A DNA stretch of 53,033 nucleotides from JAXDBM01 sp964460245. Lineage in GTDB: Bacteria > Desulfobacterota > Syntrophia > Syntrophales > Fen-1087. Both the position numbers and the translations under genes were made by a program. Below, piece by piece: positions 15,958 to 23,895 of this stretch. The notes below the pieces were generated by a model. It made no database searches, was not told where the DNA came from, and saw only the letters and a program-made list of their open reading frames with translations. Every line of letters starts with the position of its first letter. Within the stretch, counting starts at the first letter, position 1. Location: contig CAYWTL010000008.1 of NCBI GenBank assembly GCA_964460245.1, positions 1-53,033 of the forward strand. Reading direction: 5' to 3'.

Positions 15958-16737
15958 ATGATAAAAAAGCACGGGGTTGTTCTGGTCGCGCTTGCCGGCC
16001 TTCTGATCGCAACCCTGCTGCCCGCAGCAGCCGGCGCGGCGGAATTCGGCGCGCGGGGCTTCCTGTGGATGCCCAAAATCGAGGGCACGATGCGCGCGGA
16101 CAAAGACGGAATAAAAGGCGACAATGTCGACCTGAAAGACGATCTCGGACTCGACGATGAACTGACCTATTCCGTGGAAGTCTATGCCGGAGCCGGAAAC
16201 CATCACTTCAGCGTCATGTACACGCCGCTGGATTATTCGGCAAGTGCGAGCATCAGCCGGCCCATCCTCTTCAACGGCCAGGCCTATCAAACGAATTCCG
16301 TCGTCGATTCCAGCTTCAAAATAAACATGTTCGACGGGGAGTACCGGTACGACCTCGTCAACCTGGAGAACGCCCTGGGAGGCTTCTCCTTCGGGCTGCT
16401 GGGACGCGTGAGGTACATCGACGGCGAAACGAGGATGTCCTCCGCGGAACTGGGCGAGCAGAAGCGGACGTTCACCGCCGTTCTGCCCATGGTCGGGGCG
16501 GGACTGCACATCGGGCTGATCGCCAACATCCTGGAGGCCCGCGTGAAGGGCGCCTGGACCGGCTACTCCGGCAACCAGTTCTACGACGCCACGGCGGAGA
16601 TTTCCGTGACGCCCTTCCCCTTTCTCGACATTCACGCGGGGTACCGCGTCATGAAGCTCGAACTGGACGACATCAGCGACATTTACGCGGATGTGGATTG
16701 CAACGGTCCTTTCGCGGGAATTTCCATCGGTTTCTGA
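15958..16737 (+). CDS. Secreted outer-membrane beta-barrel protein, unknown function
   Basis: 259 residues. A signal peptide (residues 1 to ~28: KKHGVVLVALAGLLIATLLP, then ...AGAA|EF) is followed by alternating polar/hydrophobic strands and a C-terminal aromatic residue (GISIGF), typical of Gram-negative outer-membrane barrels. The ATG at 15958 has AGGAGGG upstream. It lies between the two ligase paralogues, about 130 bases after the first and 18 bases before the second, so it is probably cotranscribed with ddl paralogue 2. I recognise no specific family. Confidence 0.75.
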   Translation: MIKKHGVVLVALAGLLIATLLPAAAGAAEFGARGFLWMPKIEGTMRADKDGIKGDNVDLKDDLGLDDELTYSVEVYAGAGNHHFSVMYTPLDYSASASISRPILFNGQAYQTNSVVDSSFKINMFDGEYRYDLVNLENALGGFSFGLLGRVRYIDGETRMSSAELGEQKRTFTAVLPMVGAGLHIGLIANILEARVKGAWTGYSGNQFYDATAEISVTPFPFLDIHAGYRVMKLELDDISDIYADVDCNGPFAGISIGF

Positions 16738-16755
16738 ATCCAGGGAACAGCAGCC

Positions 16756-17832
16756 ATGCCTTCATCAACGGATCATCGCGACGCCAAACTCCGGGTCGGC
16801 ATCATCATGGGGGGAATCTCGTCGGAAAAGGAGGTTTCCCTGGAGAGCGGCAGAAACATCTACAGCAAGATCGACCGCCGGAAATACGATCCGGCCGCCA
16901 TCTTCATGGACAGCGGGGCGGCCCTCTGGGAAATCCCGATCAAGCTGCTGATGCGCAACAGCACGCAAGACATCGAGGAGGACCTTTCCGGGGAGGCCAC
17001 GCCCCTTGCCTATGAGGCGCTCAAATCCCGTGTCGACGTGGTGTACCTGGGTCTGCACGGCAAATACGGAGAGGACGGCTGCATGCAGGGTCTTCTGGAG
17101 CTTCTTCGAATCCCCTACACCGGTTCGGGCGTTCTGGCCTCGGCGCTGGGCATGGACAAATGGACCGGCCGGAAGATCCTGTCCATCGGCGGCATCGACG
17201 TGCCCCGCACGCTGCCGGTCTTCAGGAATCAATGGACTCCGGAAGGCCGCGAGTCGGTCCTGAAGAGAATCGCGTCGGAGATCGGCTACCCCTGCGTGGT
17301 CAAGCCCACCCGGGAAGGGTGCAGCACGGCGGTCCGGAAGGTCGTCTCCGCGGCAGGCATCCCCGAGGCGCTGGAAGGGGCGCTCGCCTGGGACGACACC
17401 GTCCTGGTCGAGGAATTTCTGACCGGCATGGAGGTCACCTGCGGGGTCATCGGGAACGACCATCCAGTCGCGCTCACGCCCTCCGAGACGATCCCGACGA
17501 CGGCGATCCTTTCCCTGGAGGACAAATTCCTCTACGGGCAGGGCGAGAACAAGACCCCGGCCCGCCTGCCGGAGGAAAAGCTGGAAAAAATCCGGAACGT
17601 CGCGGTCCGGACCTTTCAGGCGCTCGATCTGAAGGGCTACGCCCGGATCGACATGTTCGTCACCGACAGCGGGCGGATCGCGGTGCTCGAGCCCAACAGC
17701 CTGCCCGGCATGACGCCCTCCACCGTCCTGTTCCATCAGGCGGCGGCCGCCGGGATCACGCAGGCCGACCTGATCGATCGCATCATCCAACATGCCCTCG
17801 CGGCGCACGCCGCCAAGAAGGGGCCTCTCTGA
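16756..17832 (+). CDS. ddl: D-alanine-D-X ligase paralogue 2 (altered active-site triad)
   Basis: 358 residues, ATP-grasp ligase. Blocks: GGISSEKEVSL (Glu26 at the DdlB E15 position), HGKYGEDGCMQGLLELL, KPTREGCSTAV (Cys189 at the S150 position), LEDKF (Phe258 at the Y216 position), ARIDMF and EPNSLPGMTPS (metal ligands intact). In known ligases Tyr at the 216 position goes with D-Ala-D-Ala synthesis, and Phe there is found in Leuconostoc-type D-Ala-D-lactate ligases. The substitution with Cys189 suggests a changed second substrate; this is inference. It starts 18 bases after the beta-barrel gene stop. Paralogue 1 keeps the canonical triad. Confidence 0.83.
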   Translation: MPSSTDHRDAKLRVGIIMGGISSEKEVSLESGRNIYSKIDRRKYDPAAIFMDSGAALWEIPIKLLMRNSTQDIEEDLSGEATPLAYEALKSRVDVVYLGLHGKYGEDGCMQGLLELLRIPYTGSGVLASALGMDKWTGRKILSIGGIDVPRTLPVFRNQWTPEGRESVLKRIASEIGYPCVVKPTREGCSTAVRKVVSAAGIPEALEGALAWDDTVLVEEFLTGMEVTCGVIGNDHPVALTPSETIPTTAILSLEDKFLYGQGENKTPARLPEEKLEKIRNVAVRTFQALDLKGYARIDMFVTDSGRIAVLEPNSLPGMTPSTVLFHQAAAAGITQADLIDRIIQHALAAHAAKKGPL

Positions 17833-18038
17833 GAAGAACGGACCTGCGTCCTTCCCCCCCCTTTTTTCGCCGCGCCGGTCGTGAGGCAGAGGGACGGGAT
17901 TTCGAAAAGACCCGCACCGGGCCAGGCGACAGCCGAAGGCCCCGGCGGCTGCCTTCCAAGCGACCTTGTGCGGGGGTTCACGGAAATCCGGGGCGGCGCA
18001 CCAAAACGATCCCGCGCCGATCGACCTCCCCCCTTCGA

Positions 18039-18605
18039 TCAAAGGCCCGATTTTTCCATCCAGACGAGCAGGGCGACGATGGCGATCGCAACCCCCGGAA
18101 CCACCTGCCAGGGGCTCGCTTTGATCAGTTGCGGAAGGGTCATCTCACCGAAAGCGCCCCTGGCGAGGATTGCCCGGTCCAGCTTCGGATAGAATTGGGC
18201 AAAAACCCCCGCGCCGATCAGGACGCCGGCGATCCCCCCGAGCAAAGCGTCCAGGCTCCCCTGACCTGCCGCGCCCGCCAGGGTCCCCGGGCAGTAGCCG
18301 AGCAGGCCGAATCCGGCTCCGAAGATCAGCCCCCCGGGGATCACCGACCCGAAGGAGCCGGACTTGGGGTGCAGGGCAGCCAGGCCGAGACTTCGCAGCA
18401 GATGCACGCCGATCATGCCGGTGACCACGGCGGAGAGCATGACCTTGACAACGGTGAAATCCTTCAGAAGGAGCTGACCGATGATGACGTCGTATCGGGT
18501 GACCCCTCCCTTCTGGAGCAGGAATCCGAAAAGGAAACCCGCCGCAAGGCCGATCACCAGTTGAAGTTTTCTGTTTGCGTGCAGGCTGCCCGGCATCATC
18601 CGCAT
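18039..18605 (-). CDS. YeeE/YedE-family sulfur transporter, second half-size subunit
   Basis: A 188-residue polytopic membrane protein with several hydrophobic helices and the family signature GAGFGLLGYCPGTLAG containing the conserved Cys. YeeE/YedE proteins move thiosulfate or related sulfur species. The full-length family has two homologous halves; here each half is a separate gene. The ATG at 18605 uses the A of the upstream TGA. Upstream in-frame sequence is out-of-frame reading of the partner gene. Confidence 0.8.
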   Translation of the reverse strand: MRMMPGSLHANRKLQLVIGLAAGFLFGFLLQKGGVTRYDVIIGQLLLKDFTVVKVMLSAVVTGMIGVHLLRSLGLAALHPKSGSFGSVIPGGLIFGAGFGLLGYCPGTLAGAAGQGSLDALLGGIAGVLIGAGVFAQFYPKLDRAILARGAFGEMTLPQLIKASPWQVVPGVAIAIVALLVWMEKSGL

Positions 18606-19126
18606 CACTTCGGGAAATATTGAAAAATCAGCCAGGCCGTCGCGACACCGCCGACAAAGAAGCAGAGGGTTGCGATCCAGCTGCCGACGGCCAGTTGAAG
18701 CGTGCCGCTGATTCCGTGGCCGCTGGTGCACCCCCCCGCCCAGCGGGCGCCGAACCCCAGCAGAAAGCCTCCGGCCAGGGAGGCCAGCCAGCGGACCGGG
18801 AACGACCCGCCGAAAGCCGCCATCCACCTTTCCGGCACCCACTGGATCTGAAACTGGCCGGACAGGACCGAGGAAGCGAGGGCGCCGAAGAACATCCCGA
18901 GGACCAGCATCCATTCCCAGTCGATCTCCGGGACGAATTTCCGGTAATAGGGCTTGTCGAGGGCCTTCTTCCCGCGGATGAGCCTTTCAATCATCCCGCT
19001 GGTCCGGGAGAACGCCGTGGAGCAGCCGAGCGCCCGGTCCGACAACAGGAAAGTCAGCCAGCTGAGGATCCCGATTCCGATTCCTGCCGCGTAGGGCGAC
19101 CACCTGTCCATGCTGAGCCATTCCAC
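18605..19126 (-). CDS. YeeE/YedE-family sulfur transporter, first half-size subunit
   Basis: About 173 residues with hydrophobic helices. Conserved Cys motifs are RALGCSTAFSRTSG near the N-terminus and GGCTSGHGISGTLQL near the end, both hallmarks of the family. I prefer a GTG start at 19126 (GAGGA seven bases upstream, overlapping the previous stop); ATG at 19111 is the alternative. It forms a translationally coupled pair with the second half and follows the persulfide-dioxygenase-like gene by about ten bases, so the three probably work on reduced sulfur together. Confidence 0.8.
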   Translation of the reverse strand: MEWLSMDRWSPYAAGIGIGILSWLTFLLSDRALGCSTAFSRTSGMIERLIRGKKALDKPYYRKFVPEIDWEWMLVLGMFFGALASSVLSGQFQIQWVPERWMAAFGGSFPVRWLASLAGGFLLGFGARWAGGCTSGHGISGTLQLAVGSWIATLCFFVGGVATAWLIFQYFPK

Positions 19127-19136
19127 GCCGCGATCC

Positions 19137-20567
19137 TCAGCTTCCGCCCGATTTTTCGGACAGCGACGGTCCGTGGGGAAGCGCGCAGACCGGGCACTCG
19201 GCGCCGCCCGTGGCGGCATTGTAACCCGTCATGCCGCCGGCCAGATTGGAAACCCGGCGAAAACCGCGCTGCTTGAGAAGGCTTGCCGCGAGGCTTCCCC
19301 GCTGTCCCACGTTGCAGATGGCGACGATCGAAGCCTCCGGGTCCAGTTCCTCATGGCGGGTCCTGAGGTCGGGAACCGGAATGTGGACGGCTCCCTCGAT
19401 ATGGCCCCCCTCGAATTCCCCGACGGTTCTCACGTCCAGAAGGACGGCCGGTTCGCCGCCGCAGATCCTCTCATTCAGTTCCTGAACGGAAAGCTGGGGA
19501 ACATGCCCCAGGTGAAATCCGGAGGCGGCCCACGCAAACGATCCCCCTTCCAGGTAGCCGGTCACCCGGTCGAGCCCCACCCGCCTGAGAAGAACCGAGG
19601 CCCTTTCAACCTGGTCCCGGCATTCGGCGACCAGCAGCATGTCTGCATCGGGCGGAAGGATCCAGCCGGCGAAGGTGCTGAAGTTGCTCGTCAGGTCGAT
19701 GTGAAAGGACCCCGTGACATGCTGGCCGCCGAATGCATCATAAGGCCGGATATCGAGTACAACCGCATTCGAGCCCTCGGCTCTTTGCGCAAAGTTGGCG
19801 GGATCGAGGGGCACGGCAACGGGAAGGATTCCGATCCGGGCGGGACCCTTCCGGTTGGTCTCGCTGCAGCGGCTGAAGTGGTCCGGGGCCGCGGGCATTC
19901 CGGTCGTCAGCCGCCGAATGAACGCCATCCGGTCCGGGATTTGCAGCGCGTAGTTGTGCTTCCTTTCGTATCCGATGGTGGACGTGCGCTTTGCCGAGAT
20001 ATCCCTTCCGCACAGGGAGCCGGCCCCGTGCGCAGGATACACTTCGCAGAAACCGGGCAGGGCCATCAGTTTCCGGTAAAGGCTGTCGTGCAGTTCTCCC
20101 GCCAGTTTCTCCGCGATCCCCGGAAACAGGTCCGGCCTTCCCACGTCGCCCACGAAGAGGGTGTCGCCGCTGAAGAGGGCCACGGGATCCTCGCCCCTGG
20201 ACCGGTCCGCGACGACGTAAACGATGTGCTCCGGTGTATGGCCGGGCGTCTCCAGAACCCGGACCTCCAGGTCTTCGATCTGGAACACATCGCCGTCCGT
20301 CAGGCCCGCGTGCTCGAAGGCGCACCCGGCGGAGCGGGGGGCATAAATTGCGGCCCCGGTCTTTTCGGCCAGATCCATGTGACCGGAGACAAAATCCGCG
20401 TGAAGGTGGGTTTCGAGGATGTGCGTGATCTTGACCCCCAGCGAATTCGCCGCGTCCAGATACACCCGGACGTCCCGCCTCGGATCGATGACGGCGCAGC
20501 TCTTCGACCCGGCAAGCAGGTACGAGCAATGGGCCAGTCCGGAAACGAAAAAGGGCTGAATGAGCAT
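19137..20567 (-). CDS. Metallo-beta-lactamase/double rhodanese protein (persulfide dioxygenase-like, CstB/Blh type)
   Basis: 476 residues in three domains. Residues ~1-250 are a metallo-beta-lactamase fold with ETHLHADFVSGH (His54, His56, Asp58, His63), TPGHTPEH and SGDTLFVGDVGRPD, as in ETHE1/Blh/CstB. Two rhodanese domains follow; the first has a Cys loop VAECRDQVER and the second CNVGQRGS. CstB-type proteins oxidise persulfides and pass sulfane sulfur to a rhodanese Cys. Next to a YeeE/YedE transporter this suggests persulfide/thiosulfate handling. In an anaerobe the oxygen-dependent step would be detoxifying or replaced by another reaction. Confidence 0.87.
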   Translation of the reverse strand: MLIQPFFVSGLAHCSYLLAGSKSCAVIDPRRDVRVYLDAANSLGVKITHILETHLHADFVSGHMDLAEKTGAAIYAPRSAGCAFEHAGLTDGDVFQIEDLEVRVLETPGHTPEHIVYVVADRSRGEDPVALFSGDTLFVGDVGRPDLFPGIAEKLAGELHDSLYRKLMALPGFCEVYPAHGAGSLCGRDISAKRTSTIGYERKHNYALQIPDRMAFIRRLTTGMPAAPDHFSRCSETNRKGPARIGILPVAVPLDPANFAQRAEGSNAVVLDIRPYDAFGGQHVTGSFHIDLTSNFSTFAGWILPPDADMLLVAECRDQVERASVLLRRVGLDRVTGYLEGGSFAWAASGFHLGHVPQLSVQELNERICGGEPAVLLDVRTVGEFEGGHIEGAVHIPVPDLRTRHEELDPEASIVAICNVGQRGSLAASLLKQRGFRRVSNLAGGMTGYNAATGGAECPVCALPHGPSLSEKSGGS

Positions 20568-20604
20568 GCCGGGCCTCCCTTGACTTGGCGGTCCGTCGAA
20601 AGCC

Positions 20605-20624
20605 GGGAAGGGTCATCCCTTCCC
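20605..20624. promoter_or_regulatory. Perfect 8-bp-arm palindrome upstream of the rhodanese operon
   Basis: GGGAAGGG-TCAT-CCCTTCCC, perfect arms of eight bases with a four-base centre, 38 bases before the ATG and downstream of the candidate promoter. It could be a repressor operator or an RNA hairpin in the leader; a persulfide-sensing regulator is a guess. Confidence 0.5.
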
Positions 20625-20639
20625 CTGCCGACGGTCCCG

Positions 20640-20668
20640 AATCTTCGCGATTTTCGACTTTTCGTCAA
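20640..20668 (-). promoter_or_regulatory. Candidate promoter of the sulfur operon
   Basis: On the minus strand TTGACG (20663-20668), 17-base spacer, AAGATT (20640-20645). The -35 box is good and the -10 box moderate. The palindrome at 20605-20624 would lie in the early transcript. Confidence 0.45.
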
Positions 20669-20705
20669 TCGGCTGGGCGACATCGACCAGAGCGGCCCAT
20701 CCATA

Positions 20706-21395
20706 TCATATTTCCGAAGGACGGAAAAGGATTGTCAAATGCGTATTCCCGATGCCGAATCGGTCCAGTGGAATCACAACAGCATGATCCTGCATCAGAC
20801 CGGGCGGAAAGGAGACGGATATCGGCAGTTCGCCCGAGATCGCCCCCTCACCGGCGCATCGAGCGCATTCGTATGGCCCGACGCCGCCGCTTCCCCGACA
20901 GGCCGGGCAGACGGCCCTTGCCGGAACCATGACCCGGGCGTTTCCGCCGCGCATCGCCTGCTCCGCCGTCAGCGTGATCTCCAGCGTCAGGTTCTGCATT
21001 CTGCCCGACTTGGGTTGGCCGAGAATCGAGAAATTGGACCACAGCCAGTCAAAGATCTCGTCGAACGACGGCGCGTAGGTCTGAAAGGACCTCGCCAGGG
21101 AAATTTCGCCGAAATCGACGGGCCTCCTTTCGGGGATCAGCGGCTCCGGCTTTGGGTAGGGTGCAGACCCGAAAGGCGTCCCCTGCCTCGCACGGCTGAT
21201 GTTCCGATCGTACTCCCTGCGATCCCCTGCGTCGCTCAACACGGAGTAGGCTTCCTGAATCTGCTGAAAGACATCGCTTCCTCCCGGGTAGCGATCCGGA
21301 TGAAATTCCTTGGCAAGACGGCGGTACGCAGCCCGGATTTCATCGGCCTTCGCATCGGAGGAAATGCCGAGAATCGCATAGTAGCTCTTCGCCAT
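20706..21395 (-). CDS. J-domain co-chaperone (DnaJ-like) with reduced zinc centre
   Basis: 229 residues. The J domain occupies residues 1-65 with the His-Pro-Asp motif (FHPDRY, H32-D34). A linker follows, then a shortened zinc-binding region with only two Cys pairs (CPACRGSGG and CARCAGEG) where DnaJ has four, and a C-terminal beta region. It would stimulate an Hsp70 ATPase; the reduced zinc region suggests a specialised client or partner. The ATG at 21395 has GGGAGG upstream; an upstream in-frame start is unsupported. Confidence 0.82.
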   Translation of the reverse strand: MAKSYYAILGISSDAKADEIRAAYRRLAKEFHPDRYPGGSDVFQQIQEAYSVLSDAGDRREYDRNISRARQGTPFGSAPYPKPEPLIPERRPVDFGEISLARSFQTYAPSFDEIFDWLWSNFSILGQPKSGRMQNLTLEITLTAEQAMRGGNARVMVPARAVCPACRGSGGVGPYECARCAGEGAISGELPISVSFPPGLMQDHAVVIPLDRFGIGNTHLTILFRPSEI

Positions 21396-21511
21396 ATTCA
21401 ACCTCCCGTTCGGACAAGAAATCACGACAGATTTTCGATATGCGGCAATCGCAGGATTTTCCGTGAAAAAACCGTAAATCCACAAAAGCGATATCGAATC
21501 ATACCCACCCC

Positions 21512-21892
21512 CTAATCGTCCTTGCTGAATACGGTCAACTGATCCTCCGTTCGCTCGGAGCAGTGCCCTCGCATGTGGAGACTGTAGCGCAACAGCAGCC
21601 GGATTTCGGGTATGGCCTCCGACACGATCTCGCCGTTGTCGAAGACTCTCACAATCGAGCTCTCGGATAAAACGACGGCGACGCCGCCCGTTTGATCGGT
21701 TATGGACGCCGCTGCCATGTGTCTGCTGTCAAGTCTCATGGGAAAATTGATCTTTTCAGATGAGGCATTGATGTAGCGGCAACGGGCGATCTCGAGGACA
21801 AGAAGAATGACCTTTTCCAGCGTATCCGCATTGACGTCGCGTTCGTAGGTCAGCACACCTTCGAGAAGGTAGCTGGTCGATTCTTTTCTCAT
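21512..21892 (-). CDS. Shortened diadenylate-cyclase-like (DisA_N) protein lacking the DGA half
   Basis: 126 residues. The segment LDSRHMAAASITDQTGGVAV, followed by VLSESSIVRVFDNGEIV, resembles the second half of the diadenylate cyclase domain (usual RHRAAxxIxxxTdAvvvVvSEe). RHR reads RHM (57-59), and the first half with the DGA motif is missing: sequence jumps from LEKVILLVLEIARCRY straight to the RHM block. Cyclic-di-AMP synthesis is therefore unlikely; it may bind nucleotide or act as a regulator. ATG at 21892 has GGAG five bases upstream; a GTG at 21898 is an alternative. Family assignment is by eye. Confidence 0.6.
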   Translation of the reverse strand: MRKESTSYLLEGVLTYERDVNADTLEKVILLVLEIARCRYINASSEKINFPMRLDSRHMAAASITDQTGGVAVVLSESSIVRVFDNGEIVSEAIPEIRLLLRYSLHMRGHCSERTEDQLTVFSKDD

Positions 21893-22024
21893 AGCCACTC
21901 CAGTTTATACGAAGCCGTGTACATTTCACCGTTTTGCCCGTCCACCAAACGTCCCCAGGCGATTTACGGGGAAGACTTCCTGCTATCAGCATGATATTGT
22001 TTGGTATTCTGATCTTGCGATCGT

Positions 22025-22052
22025 AAAATAACCAGAATTTTCCCGTTGTCAA
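22025..22052 (-). promoter_or_regulatory. Candidate promoter for the DisA_N-like gene
   Basis: On the minus strand TTGACA (22047-22052), 16-base spacer, TATTTT (22025-22030). The leader to the ATG would be about 125 bases. Confidence 0.45.
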
Positions 22053-22960
22053 GGGAGCGGAAACGCAAAAATCGCTTTGCGAATGTTTGTCTTACCACCA
22101 TTTCGGCGGGTTGTTCCGGACCCTGTCCAGTCAGACCGGGAGCCTGGAGCGCCCCTATACCCTCTGACGGATCCATGTGATGATGCGGCCCAATAGAGGA
22201 ATCCGCTCATAAATTGCGCCCGTGTCCCGGTAATCCTGGTGGAAGGTGACCCTGCCGGTGCTGCAAGCGCGGCAGTTCAGGCTCGGCGCGCTTTATATTC
22301 CGCGGTAAACCGACGGCACGGCCGCGAACATCATCCGTCCGCCCGCTTGCCCATCGTTTCGATCCAGCGATCAATGCCGAGCCATTCTTCATAAATCCAG
22401 ATCAGTGCGTCACGGTCATTTTCCGGGACGGCGGACGCGGCAGGGAGCAAAAGGGGCAGAAGGGCGCCGAGCAGGACCGCCTGACGGAACGACTGCCTTT
22501 CCAGTGCAGGCATCGACGCAAAAATGAGGACCCCGGCAGCGTTTCGTGCGTCCCTGTCTAAAATCTCTCCCCGCTGCCTTTGTAGCGCAGGGTGTGCGAA
22601 TTCCTGCCGGCAAAACACGGGTGCCGGCGCGCACGCATTCAGGTTCGGAGCGGCACATTTGCCTGGGTTCAATTCTAACATACGCCGAGCAATTTGGCCA
22701 TTCGAATGAGGCGGCCCCATTCCATGGGCCGGCGGCCGCCTCGATCCAAACGGGGAAATCGCTGCTTTCCAATGCTCCCGGGACCTCGAAAACCATTTCG
22801 TGTTCAACCGCCGACGCAAAGTCCGGACGCGCGGACGAAAAGACAGCCGGAAGGATTCCTCCTGACTACCCATCCGCCCGAAAACGCCGGTTTCGGCATG
22901 AGCCGTCAAAAACCGGCGGCAGTCAATCGCAATCGAAGTAACCGTCAATCCAAGTAACGC
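22053..22960. other. About 0.9 kb with no confident gene
   Basis: No frame here shows clear family similarity. The only suggestive piece is a minus-strand 60-residue frame ending at 22337. Its N-terminus reads like a signal peptide (RQAVLLGALLPLLLPAASAV) and it is followed by IYEEWLGIDRWIETMG; it could be the stump of a secreted protein. Short tandem similarities (AATCGAAGTAACCG, AATCCAAGTAACG) occur at 22931-22959. The region may be decayed genes. Confidence 0.4.
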
Positions 22961-22988
22961 TTGACAGCATGAAAAAAGATCATATATT
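22961..22988 (+). promoter_or_regulatory. Sigma70-type promoter for the HExxH protein and fmdB-like gene
   Basis: TTGACA (22961-22966), 16-base spacer, TATATT (22983-22988). Near consensus; the ATG follows 35 bases after the -10 box. Confidence 0.62.
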
Positions 22989-23023
22989 AGCGCCGCACAG
23001 TCGAGGGTCGGGGGAAAGGGGCG

Positions 23024-23560
23024 ATGTCGCCGGGCATGTATTTTAATTCATTGCAGATGTCTCTCGCCGGCAGCGCCTTTCAGCAGGCCGAAAGGCTGGC
23101 AGGTCGCTATTTCCGGATCAGCCCCGAAGGGATGAAGGAATACCGTTACGACGTCAAGACCCTGGCCTATCTCGACCGGCACGAGGTGAACACGCAGGCC
23201 TTCGCCCATCTCTGCAAGTACCACTATCAGAAGGCGGACGGGGCAGACCCGGAGCGGGCTCTTCATTTCTACCGGATTTGCCTTCAGGACAACCGGATTC
23301 TCGATGCGGTGGAAAGGGCCAGTTCGTTCATCAAGCTGCAACCCCTGATGCTTTACATCGCCGCCCACGAGCTGGTCCACGTGATCCGCTTCGACGACGG
23401 TGCGATCAATTTCGACGCCCCGCTGGAAGAGAAGCGGCGGGAAGAGGAAAAGGTCCACGAGATCACCCGGGAGATGCTGGGACCCGCATCTCATCCGGAG
23501 TTGAACCTGGTCCTGGAGTGCTTCAGCAATCGATATCAAATTGGCGATCTGTGCCAATAA
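23024..23560 (+). CDS. Small conserved-type protein with an HExxH motif
   Basis: 178 residues, soluble, no signal peptide. YIAAHELVHVIRF gives His115-Glu116-His119, the zinc-metalloprotease signature; a possible third ligand (Glu or His) lies in the downstream Glu-rich helix (EKRREEEKVHEIT). The rest matches no family I can name. GGGGAAAGGGG stands before the ATG. It is followed after 22 bases by the FmdB-type zinc ribbon gene, so the two are one transcript. Catalytic activity is only suggested by the motif. Confidence 0.7.
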   Translation: MSPGMYFNSLQMSLAGSAFQQAERLAGRYFRISPEGMKEYRYDVKTLAYLDRHEVNTQAFAHLCKYHYQKADGADPERALHFYRICLQDNRILDAVERASSFIKLQPLMLYIAAHELVHVIRFDDGAINFDAPLEEKRREEEKVHEITREMLGPASHPELNLVLECFSNRYQIGDLCQ

Positions 23561-23582
23561 GCGATTTTTTGGAGGTGAAGGA

Positions 23583-23876
23583 ATGCCGATCTACGAATAC
23601 AAATGCAAGAAATGCGGGAAGGAATTCGAGGCATTTCAGAAAATTACGGAGCCTGCCCTGAAATCCTGCCGTTTTTGCAAGGGGCCGGCCCAGAAGCTGA
23701 TCTCGCGGACGACCTTTCACCTGAAGGGTTCCGGATGGTATGTCACGGACTACGGCGGAAAGAAGGCGCCGGCCACTGAAACGGCCAAGGAAGAGAAGTC
23801 CAATGCTCCGCCCGCCGTCGATGCCGCCGCAAGCACATCCGATTCGACCGGCACACCCGCCGACAACAGCGAATAA
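23583..23876 (+). CDS. FmdB-family zinc ribbon protein
   Basis: 97 residues. The N-terminal MPIYEYKCKKCGKEFEAFQK with Cys8, Cys11, Cys29 and Cys32 is the FmdB/CxxC zinc ribbon, followed by RTTFHLKGSGWYVTDYGG, the usual family tail. The last ~40 residues are Ala/Thr/Ser-rich low complexity. GGAGGTGAAGGA directly precedes the ATG. FmdB-family proteins are putative regulatory or assembly proteins of unproven role. Confidence 0.87.
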   Translation: MPIYEYKCKKCGKEFEAFQKITEPALKSCRFCKGPAQKLISRTTFHLKGSGWYVTDYGGKKAPATETAKEEKSNAPPAVDAAASTSDSTGTPADNSE

Positions 23877-23895
23877 AAAAAACAAGCTTTCCATT

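Noticed and set aside
18038..18914. Longer reading of the second YeeE subunit starting at 18914
   Set aside because: The extra ~103 residues are the partner gene read out of frame; the coupled start at 18605 fits the stop-start overlap.
22331..22948. 205-codon minus-strand frame in the gene-poor kilobase
   Set aside because: Low-complexity, Arg/Pro-rich, no motif; only the last ~60 residues look like a possible secreted stump, recorded under the intergenic feature.
23583..23876. Possible antisense gene opposite the FmdB-like gene
   Set aside because: The plus strand has the Cys-ribbon pattern and a strong ribosome-binding site; the antisense frame has none.
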